NCBI GenBank assembly: GCA_017795045.1
Contig: CP051244.1
Location: forward strand, 1,408,977 to 1,472,976
DNA length: 64,000 nucleotides
Source: Allomuricauda sp.
GTDB lineage: Bacteria; Bacteroidota; Bacteroidia; Flavobacteriales; Flavobacteriaceae
Reading direction: 5' to 3'
A program made the translations under genes and the position numbers. Below, in pieces: positions 58,294 through 64,000 of this stretch. Numbering within the stretch: position 1 is the stretch's first letter; the number at the start of each line of letters is the position of its first letter. The notes below the pieces were generated by a model that saw only the letters and a program-made list of their open reading frames with translations, was not told the DNA's origin and ran no database searches.

Positions 58294-58319
58294 GGCGATT
58301 AACTTAGAAATACCATCCC

Positions 58320-59006
58320 ATGAAAACTAAGGATATTAAGATTTTACTTGTTGATGATGAGCCTGATATTCTGGAGATTGTAAGCTACAATCTTTCTTCT
58401 GAAGGCTATGAGGTCTTTACCGCCAAGAACGGTGTGGAGGCCGTTGCAAAGGCAAAGAAGAAAAACCCGCATTTGATCATCATGGACGTTATGATGCCAG
58501 AAATGGATGGCATTGAAGCCTGCGAGGTAATCCGTAACACCCCAGGATTGGAAAATACCATCATCACATTCCTTACGGCCAGAGGGGAAGACTATTCCCA
58601 AGTGGCAGGTTTTGATGCGGGTGCGGATGATTATATTACCAAACCCATAAAACCAAAAGTTTTGGTGAGTAAGGTGAAAGCCCTTTTGCGAAGACTTAAG
58701 GAAGAAAAGAAAGACCTCGAGGAAATTGTCAAGGTGGGCAATATTGTCATCAATAGGGAAGAGTACAAGATCATCAATGACGGAGAGGAGATCATACTGC
58801 CCAGAAAGGAGTTTGAATTGTTGTCGCTTTTGACATCCAAGCCCAGTAAGGTTTTCAAAAGAGAAGTCATTTTGGACAAGGTCTGGGGCAATGAAGTGGT
58901 CGTTGGAGGACGTACCATAGACGTGCACATCAGAAAACTTCGTGAAAAAATAGGGGATCATCACTTTAAAACCGTTAAGGGGGTAGGGTATAAGTTTGTT
59001 CTGTAA
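58320..59006 (+). CDS. PhoB-like response regulator (OmpR family)
   Basis: 228 residues: receiver domain with acidic D12-D13, phospho-acceptor D56 (IIMDVMMPEMDG) and K108 (ITKPIKP), then an OmpR/PhoB winged helix (ILPRKEFELLSLLTSKP, VVVGGRTIDVHIRKLREKIG, TVKGVGYKF). Such proteins bind direct repeats spaced about 11 bp, exactly the array found upstream. The start codon of the kinase overlaps its stop by one base. Whether the signal is phosphate cannot be read from sequence; no pst or phoU genes are near. Confidence 0.93.
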   Translation: MKTKDIKILLVDDEPDILEIVSYNLSSEGYEVFTAKNGVEAVAKAKKKNPHLIIMDVMMPEMDGIEACEVIRNTPGLENTIITFLTARGEDYSQVAGFDAGADDYITKPIKPKVLVSKVKALLRRLKEEKKDLEEIVKVGNIVINREEYKIINDGEEIILPRKEFELLSLLTSKPSKVFKREVILDKVWGNEVVVGGRTIDVHIRKLREKIGDHHFKTVKGVGYKFVL

Positions 59007-60064
59007 TGGCCATTCAATTACGGAAATCCTATAAGTTTGCCTTAAGGTCATCCCTTCTTATCACCCTGTTCACCTCTGCCTCCATCATTGCATTCCAGCT
59101 TGTAAAAGGGCAAGTGCAATGGTTGTATACGGTGTTCTATGCCTTGGGCTGCTTTGTGATTTGCTTTGCCGTTCTCCAAATCCGGGTGGAACGTTTTATC
59201 TACAGGCGTATCAAGAAAATCTACGATGATGTCTCTTTGCTGGAATCTTCTTCTTTTTCTTCAAAGCCCGTCACTACGGATATGAAGACCCTTACCGAGG
59301 AGATAGAAAAGTTTGCCGAAGGCAAGAAGATAGAGATTGATACCTTAAAAATCAGGGAGGAATACCGAAAGGATTTTTTAGGCAACGTATCCCATGAACT
59401 AAAAACCCCCCTTTTTACCGTCCAAGGCTACATCCTTACGCTACTGGATGGTGCCATGAAAGACAAAAAAATCAGGGAAAAATACCTGCAACGCGCCAAT
59501 AAGGGTGTAGAGCGTTTGATCTATATCGTGAAAGACTTGGACCTGATCACCAAATTGGAAGTAGGAGAGCTAAAACTGGATCGCGAGAATTTTGACATTA
59601 TTGAGCTTATCCAAAATGTATTTGACCTTTTGGAGATGAAAGCGGCCCAGAAAGAAATCACCCTCACCTTTGATATGGAATACCCCAATCCCATCTATGT
59701 GAATGCCGATCGGGAAAAGATACAACAAGTGATCAGCAACCTATTGGTGAACTCCATCAAGTACGGTTCCCCCAAAGGAACCACAGAGGTAAGTGTGGAA
59801 AACCTGATCAAGAACAAAGTCATCATTAGGGTTACGGATAATGGCGGAGGTATCCCCAAGCAGCATATCCCCAGGCTTTTTGAGCGGTTTTATCGGGTGG
59901 ACCAAAGTGGTAGCCGTAGCGAGGGAGGTTCAGGGTTGGGCCTATCCATCGTAAAACATATTATTGAGGCCCACGGTGAGAAAATCTATGTGGAAAGCGA
60001 AGAAGGTATCGGGTCCGAATTCTCGTTTACCCTAGAGAAAAAGACCGAAAACAAGTCCGAATAA
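59006..60064 (+). CDS. PhoR-like sensor histidine kinase
   Basis: 352 residues. Two membrane spans near residues 15-33 and 40-60 with almost no periplasmic loop, a short linker, HisKA with GNVSHELKTPLFTVQGYIL (H130), and HATPase (NLLVNSIKYG, RVTDNGGGIP, GGSGLGLSIVKHI). The lack of a sensor domain matches PhoR, which senses through PstSCAB-PhoU rather than directly. Its 3' end overlaps the convergent glycosyltransferase gene by 79 bp. Confidence 0.92.
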   Translation: MAIQLRKSYKFALRSSLLITLFTSASIIAFQLVKGQVQWLYTVFYALGCFVICFAVLQIRVERFIYRRIKKIYDDVSLLESSSFSSKPVTTDMKTLTEEIEKFAEGKKIEIDTLKIREEYRKDFLGNVSHELKTPLFTVQGYILTLLDGAMKDKKIREKYLQRANKGVERLIYIVKDLDLITKLEVGELKLDRENFDIIELIQNVFDLLEMKAAQKEITLTFDMEYPNPIYVNADREKIQQVISNLLVNSIKYGSPKGTTEVSVENLIKNKVIIRVTDNGGGIPKQHIPRLFERFYRVDQSGSRSEGGSGLGLSIVKHIIEAHGEKIYVESEEGIGSEFSFTLEKKTENKSE

Positions 60065-61101
60065 TCCAGTTCAGATTCAAATTGGGTCAGCCCTTGGAAA
60101 TCATCCATCCGGTTTAAGTCTTCCAATACAAAGTTCTCTTGATGGCTGTAGGGAACCAATCCATTTTTCTCCAGTCGCTTGGCCAAATATTCTTGCTCAT
60201 ATTGTCCCGGGGTTGGAATGAAAAAGGCCTTTTTTTCCAGTTTGGCCAAATCCATCACCGTGGTATACCCTGATCGGCACAACACCTTTGCACTTTGGTT
60301 CAAGGCAGTTTGAAGTTGTTGCGACTGCATAAAATTATACAGCAAGATGGAACCTTTTGGGATTGATAGCTCTTCTTGGGTCTGGGTTTCCTCGATTTTT
60401 CCCTTCACAAAAAGTATGTTTCCCTCAAAACCCTGAAGTTCGGACAGTAGTTTTTCTTCCAAAAAGGTTCTTTGCGGCTCCGGACCGGATAGCAAGACCA
60501 TAAGATCATGGACCATTGGGCTCTCCTTTTTTTCAAACCGGCTCAAAGGACCGAGATACTGAATGTTCAACTTGGATTTTTTTAGATGCCCCAATTTTCC
60601 GGTAAGGTTGGGTTTGTCCTTCACATCGGGTACCCAACAGGCATTGAATTTCTTTATGATCTTTTGATGGGCCTTGGAACTCATCCATGTGGTATTACCG
60701 GAAAGCACATTGAGTTGGTGGGTGATAAAAACACAGGGCACCTTTTTATAGAACACCCCCAACCGGTTGTCGGAAATAATGCCGTCCAGCCCATGCTCCT
60801 TCACCAACTGCTTTACGGCCTTCTTTTCCTTGGCCATGGCCTTGAGCACTTTGGGTGAATCCCAGATCATTTTGATCTTAAAGTTCTTTCCTTTTTCAGC
60901 GTAGGTGATTTTGTAGGACGGCAATTCGAATGAGGGCAATTCCGGAAATTCCTTTTGTAAAAGGGACAGGGCAACCCCATCCGAAGCAATAAAAGGCTGA
61001 TGGCCATGGTCCAACAAAGCCTGTATAATGGGGATGCAACGTGTGGCATGACCCAACCCCCAATTCAATGGAGCTACCAAAATGCGTTTGGAACTTTGCA
61101 T
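59986..61101 (-). CDS. GT28-like glycosyltransferase family protein
   Basis: 371 residues. RILVAPLNWGLGHATRCIPIIQALLDHGH at the start and CRSGYTTVMDLAKLEKKAFFIPTPGQYEQEYLA near the end match the MurG/GT28-related glycosyltransferase fold (glycine-rich acceptor loop and donor-binding G-x-x-T/S motif). The likely donor is a UDP-sugar; the acceptor is unknown. The C-terminal codons overlap phoR by 79 bp, so about 26 residues (FFSRVNENSDPIPSS and before) are read antisense to a kinase motif. Confidence 0.82.
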   Translation of the reverse strand: MQSSKRILVAPLNWGLGHATRCIPIIQALLDHGHQPFIASDGVALSLLQKEFPELPSFELPSYKITYAEKGKNFKIKMIWDSPKVLKAMAKEKKAVKQLVKEHGLDGIISDNRLGVFYKKVPCVFITHQLNVLSGNTTWMSSKAHQKIIKKFNACWVPDVKDKPNLTGKLGHLKKSKLNIQYLGPLSRFEKKESPMVHDLMVLLSGPEPQRTFLEEKLLSELQGFEGNILFVKGKIEETQTQEELSIPKGSILLYNFMQSQQLQTALNQSAKVLCRSGYTTVMDLAKLEKKAFFIPTPGQYEQEYLAKRLEKNGLVPYSHQENFVLEDLNRMDDFQGLTQFESELDYSDLFSVFFSRVNENSDPIPSSLST

Positions 61102-61142
61102 AAATGCAAAAAAACAAAATCCATATTGCTTGTGGATTTCCT

Positions 61143-61150
61143 TAGTTTTG
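61143..61150 (+). promoter_or_regulatory. -7 element before trmB
   Basis: TAGTTTTG, exact TAnnTTTG match, 34 nt before the GTG start. Confidence 0.4.
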
Positions 61151-61184
61151 CCAAAACATTAAATTATTGCTCAATCTGTAAGCG

Positions 61185-61853
61185 GTGGGAAGTAAGAACA
61201 AACTAAAACGGTTTAGGGAAAACGAAACTTTTACCAATGTGGTACAACCCACAAGGGATGAGGTTTTGGAAGGATTTGAATGGAGAGGCAAATGGAACTC
61301 TTTTTTTAAGAACAATAATCCCATTGTCCTGGAATTGGGCTGTGGAAAAGGGGAGTATACGGTGGGTCTGGCCCAACGCAACCCGGACAAAAATTATATT
61401 GGGGTAGATATCAAAGGAGCCCGGTTTTGGCGGGGGGCCAAGTCTGCCTTGGAACATGGATTGGGCCATGTGGCCTTTTTGCGGACCCAAATTGAGTTGG
61501 TAGATCAGCTTTTTGGCGAAAACGAAGTGGACGAAATCTGGATTACATTCCCGGACCCACAAATTAAGTACAAACGTACCAAGCACCGCCTCACCAACCC
61601 TATGTTCCTTGAGAAATACAAGCAGATTCTGAAGCCCAATGGGATTATCCATTTAAAGACCGATAGTGAATATATGCATGGGTACACCTTGGGGCTTTTG
61701 CAAGGATTGGGGCATGAAATTTGCTATGCCAACCATGATGTGTACCGAAACGAAGGAAGCCCATCCGAAGTTCTGGAGATACAGACATTCTACGAAAATC
61801 AGTATCTTGAAGCAGGAAAACCGATTACCTATATTCAGTTTAGGATCAACTAA
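61185..61853 (+). CDS. trmB: tRNA (guanine-N7-)-methyltransferase
   Basis: 222 residues from GTG 61185, giving the family start GSKNKLKRFRENETF. It makes m7G46 in tRNA. SAM-binding VLELGCGKGEYTVGLA and NYIGVDIKG, catalytic region ITFPDPQIKYKRTKHRL, and LKTDSEYMHGY. First gene of a three-gene operon with LysE and the alkyltransferase-like protein. Confidence 0.96.
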   Translation: MGSKNKLKRFRENETFTNVVQPTRDEVLEGFEWRGKWNSFFKNNNPIVLELGCGKGEYTVGLAQRNPDKNYIGVDIKGARFWRGAKSALEHGLGHVAFLRTQIELVDQLFGENEVDEIWITFPDPQIKYKRTKHRLTNPMFLEKYKQILKPNGIIHLKTDSEYMHGYTLGLLQGLGHEICYANHDVYRNEGSPSEVLEIQTFYENQYLEAGKPITYIQFRIN

Positions 61854-61856
61854 CCA

Positions 61857-62486
61857 ATGACCCATATCATCATCCTCTTTTTTGCCACGTTTTCGGCAGC
61901 CTTCATGGCTACCGTGCCGCCAGGGTTGCTCAATATGAATGCGGCCAAGACCAGTGTGGAAAAAGGAAAATTAAATGGCATTGTTTTTAGTTTGGGGGTT
62001 TCCTCAATGATCATGGTACAGGCGTATGTGGCCGTGCTCATTTCCAAGTTCTTGTATAAAAATCCAGAGGTAATAGACCTTCTGTTGAAAATTGCCCTGG
62101 TGGTGTTTGCTTTTTTTGCCGTTTTCTTTTTTGTTACGGCCAAGAGAAAGAAAACCAAAAAAATGCAAAAGGTAAAAGTCAGCAAAAAGAACAGTTTTTA
62201 CAAAGGCGTGTTGTTGGCAGCGTTGAATTTATTGACCATCCCCTACTACAGCGGACTCAATGCCATGTGGAACGAAGCTGGATGGATAAAATTCGAGGCC
62301 CAGGACATTACTACATTTGTTGTGGCTGCCGGTGCTGGTACCTTTTCGGTGCTGTACCTGTATACTTTTTATTTTGATAAGTTGGAGACCAAGACCAATC
62401 GATTCTCAAAAAACTCGAACTACATTTTGAGTGCACTCATGCTTGTGTTGTTGGTGATTACCTTGATTCGGATTTTTTATCGCTGA
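61857..62486 (+). CDS. LysE family amino-acid exporter
   Basis: 209 residues, six membrane spans. FMATVPPGLLNMNAAKTSVEKGK is the LysE/RhtB signature with the conserved PPG in the first span, followed by hydrophobic blocks and a basic loop (TAKRKKTKKMQKVK). Starts 3 nt after trmB. It would export an amino acid or related small molecule; substrate unknown. Confidence 0.88.
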   Translation: MTHIIILFFATFSAAFMATVPPGLLNMNAAKTSVEKGKLNGIVFSLGVSSMIMVQAYVAVLISKFLYKNPEVIDLLLKIALVVFAFFAVFFFVTAKRKKTKKMQKVKVSKKNSFYKGVLLAALNLLTIPYYSGLNAMWNEAGWIKFEAQDITTFVVAAGAGTFSVLYLYTFYFDKLETKTNRFSKNSNYILSALMLVLLVITLIRIFYR

Positions 62487-62487
62487 T

Positions 62488-62817
62488 ATGGAAGAGCAGA
62501 ACTTTTTTGACAAAGTCTACCAAGTGGCCCAACAGATTCCGTATGGCAGGGTCACTTCGTATGGGGCCATTGCCAAATATTTGGGGGCGGCCCGAAGTGC
62601 CCGCATGGTGGGATGGGCCATGAACAATTCCTCGGCAAAGGATGTGCCTGCCCATAGAGTCGTGAACCGAGTTGGGGTATTAACCGGAAAACACCATTTT
62701 GGTGGGACCAACCTCATGCAGCAGCTTTTGGAAAACGAAGGCATCCAGGTCAAGGACAACCAGATTGTGGATTTTCAAAAATATTTTTGGGATCCGGGGA
62801 AAGAGCTAGGGGATTAA
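62488..62817 (+). CDS. Alkyltransferase-like protein (MGMT family, Cys to Ala)
   Basis: 109 residues, one MGMT DNA-binding domain: QIPYGRVTSYGAIAKYLG, ARMVGWAMNN, and the active-site position reads PAHRV where the repair enzyme has PCHRV. Such ATL proteins bind O6-alkylguanine and flag it for nucleotide excision repair without removing the group. Starts one nt after the LysE stop. Overlaps the convergent Fic gene by 12 bp. Confidence 0.93.
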   Translation: MEEQNFFDKVYQVAQQIPYGRVTSYGAIAKYLGAARSARMVGWAMNNSSAKDVPAHRVVNRVGVLTGKHHFGGTNLMQQLLENEGIQVKDNQIVDFQKYFWDPGKELGD

Positions 62818-63900
62818 GTTTTCAAAGTCATCACCTTTCCAATAATTTGATGATTTCTTATCTACAGCTATTTTTTTTAAAAAACGCATGTCAACTAAAT
62901 TCTCTAAATCTGTTCTTGCGGTTTGGTTGGTTACAGAGAAAATATTTTCAACTTCCTTGACCGTGAATGAACGATTTGAATCTCTTTCCACCCAAAAAAG
63001 AATCTGGGCCTGTCTTTCATTTATGCTTTCAATCTGAAAGAATTTGGAGATTTTTTTCTGTTCTTTTTTCTTCTTGGCGATGTATTTTTTTAAATCCTCG
63101 AAAGCTTTGGTCAGCACTTTCACTTGATAATGCACAAAATAACTCACATCCATTTCATCAACTTCGGTGTAGAGATAGGCTTTCTCATATTGGGATTTGG
63201 TTTCCATTATCACCCTGGAAATGGACAAATACTCGGTCAACCAGTATCCATTTTTTAATAAGAACCAATAGAACAATGCTCTTGCTGTCCTGCCATTGCC
63301 ATCATAGAAAGGATGGATATAACCGATTAGAAAATGGAGAATGGAGGCTTTTACAATGGGATGGATGAAATTTTCCTTGGGATTGGAATTAAAAAATTCG
63401 CAGAAAGAGAACATTAAAGGCTCCAATTCTTGAAACTTTGGTGGTGTGTGGACAATTTCACCGGTTACCTCATTCATGACATGGACATCGTCAGTGTTGC
63501 GAAAAACACCGATGTGTTCATCCTCTAAGGTATTTTTGACAACAATTTGATGGATTTCAAATAACTTTTCCAAAGAAAGGTCTTGGTCTTGATGCTCACT
63601 GATAAATTGAATGGCCTCGTAATTGTTCAGGATCATTTGCTCTGATTTGTTGCGGGGCTTTTTGTTTTTACGCAACATTTCCTTGGCTTTTACCCTAGTG
63701 GTGGTAGCTCCTTCGATCATGGAAGAGAAAATGGACTCCTCCATTAAGGCATTGTTCAAGTATTGTTGTCGGTCCAAATCGGATAAAAGCTGTTCTTTTT
63801 GAATACCTGCACCAAAGTTAAAGTCGAGATAATGGAGTTTTTGTTGGAGATGTTCGTTGACATTGTATGAGTATTCAATTTCAAAATTTGAATCTATCAT
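62806..63900 (-). CDS. Fic family protein (class II), possibly extending past the window
   Basis: At least 364 residues from ATG 63900; an open frame with no stop runs to the window edge, and TTG codons at 63966 and 63963 are other starts, so the true N-terminus may lie outside. Fic motif HPFYDGNGRTARAL (near residue 210) gives AMP-transfer activity; SSMIEG in an N-terminal helix is the class II inhibitory motif (S/T-x3-E-G/N). A C-terminal winged-helix region (FTVKEVENIFSVTNQTARTDL) suggests DNA binding or self-regulation. Target unknown. Could be a toxin-like or regulatory AMPylator. Confidence 0.88.
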   Translation of the reverse strand: MIDSNFEIEYSYNVNEHLQQKLHYLDFNFGAGIQKEQLLSDLDRQQYLNNALMEESIFSSMIEGATTTRVKAKEMLRKNKKPRNKSEQMILNNYEAIQFISEHQDQDLSLEKLFEIHQIVVKNTLEDEHIGVFRNTDDVHVMNEVTGEIVHTPPKFQELEPLMFSFCEFFNSNPKENFIHPIVKASILHFLIGYIHPFYDGNGRTARALFYWFLLKNGYWLTEYLSISRVIMETKSQYEKAYLYTEVDEMDVSYFVHYQVKVLTKAFEDLKKYIAKKKKEQKKISKFFQIESINERQAQILFWVERDSNRSFTVKEVENIFSVTNQTARTDLENLVDMRFLKKIAVDKKSSNYWKGDDFENLIP

Positions 63901-64000
63901 ATTGCCAAATAGATATTCGGTTTTTTTTAGATTATCTCGCCTGTATTTTGTGATGAACCACAACAAATGATCTGAATCTATATTTGATTTTATTAGGTTT

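Noticed and set aside
1..64000. tRNA, rRNA, IS element or prophage
   Set aside because: Looked for in the intergenic gaps by eye; none has a tRNA cloverleaf or T-loop consensus, and no transposase- or phage-like protein is encoded.

Overview
The window is chromosomal DNA of a Bacteroidota bacterium, most likely a marine member of the Flavobacteriaceae (gene content resembles Muricauda/Allomuricauda-type genomes; the genus is a guess). The evidence is families confined to or typical of that group (DUF3098, DUF4271, DUF4296, DUF4301, DUF3127), type IX secretion sorting domains, SusC/FecA-like TonB-dependent receptors, lipoproteins with an SDD-type surface-export signal, and promoters with a TAnnTTTG -7 element. 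No rRNA, tRNA, CRISPR array, IS element or prophage was seen. It reads as a core-genome segment with short intergenic gaps.

Layout. 0-3.3 kb: end of a TonB receptor, a beta-propeller phytase lipoprotein, a PLP amino-acid lyase and a DUF3332 lipoprotein. 3.5-10.5 kb: M61 peptidase, ahcY, phosphopantetheinyl transferase, then an overlapping cluster (YkoF-like thiamine-binding protein, PnuC, NadR-like kinase, DUF4301). 10.5-15.4 kb: a gene-poor stretch with three terminators and a tiny membrane ORF, a PepSY-like protein, an NtrC-type regulator and a hybrid histidine kinase split by a one-base frameshift. 15.4-17.8 kb: a TPP riboswitch followed by a TonB receptor, hence a probable thiamine importer. 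17.8-30.6 kb: mixed housekeeping genes (greA, HIT, a histidine kinase, DUF3127, fatty-acid transporter, aat, tag) and the conserved ftsX-DUF3098-uppP-truB block. 30.7-50.3 kb: leuS (carrying an in-frame repeat insertion), SemiSWEET, ald, Zn-peptidase, HxlR-DinB, ferritin, Lrp with a saccharopine-dehydrogenase-like gene, pckA, hemD-DUF4271-GT39, mannosyltransferase-pyrC-DUF4296, epimerase and tyrS. 50.3-60 kb: cupin, LuxE-like protein, two miniature T9SS-sorting proteins, a tandemly duplicated surface lipoprotein with its TonB receptor, and divergently a PhoB/PhoR-type two-component system. 60-64 kb: glycosyltransferase, trmB, LysE-type exporter, an alkyltransferase-like protein and a Fic protein at the right edge.

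How the genes work together. The most system-like unit is 53.0-60.1 kb. A duplicated beta-rich surface lipoprotein and a 949-residue TonB receptor are transcribed away from a PhoB/PhoR-like pair, and the shared 178-bp promoter region holds four TGTTA units on a strict 11-bp register, the geometry expected for an OmpR/PhoB-family operator. The first 1.5 kb (TonB receptor plus phytase) is also phosphate-related. The second notable unit is the riboswitch-controlled TonB receptor at 15.4-17.8 kb, with a possible alternative hairpin after the aptamer and a hairpin that occludes the start codon. Lysine/alanine catabolism and gluconeogenesis (saccharopine-dehydrogenase-like, Lrp, ald, pckA) suggest amino-acid use as carbon source.
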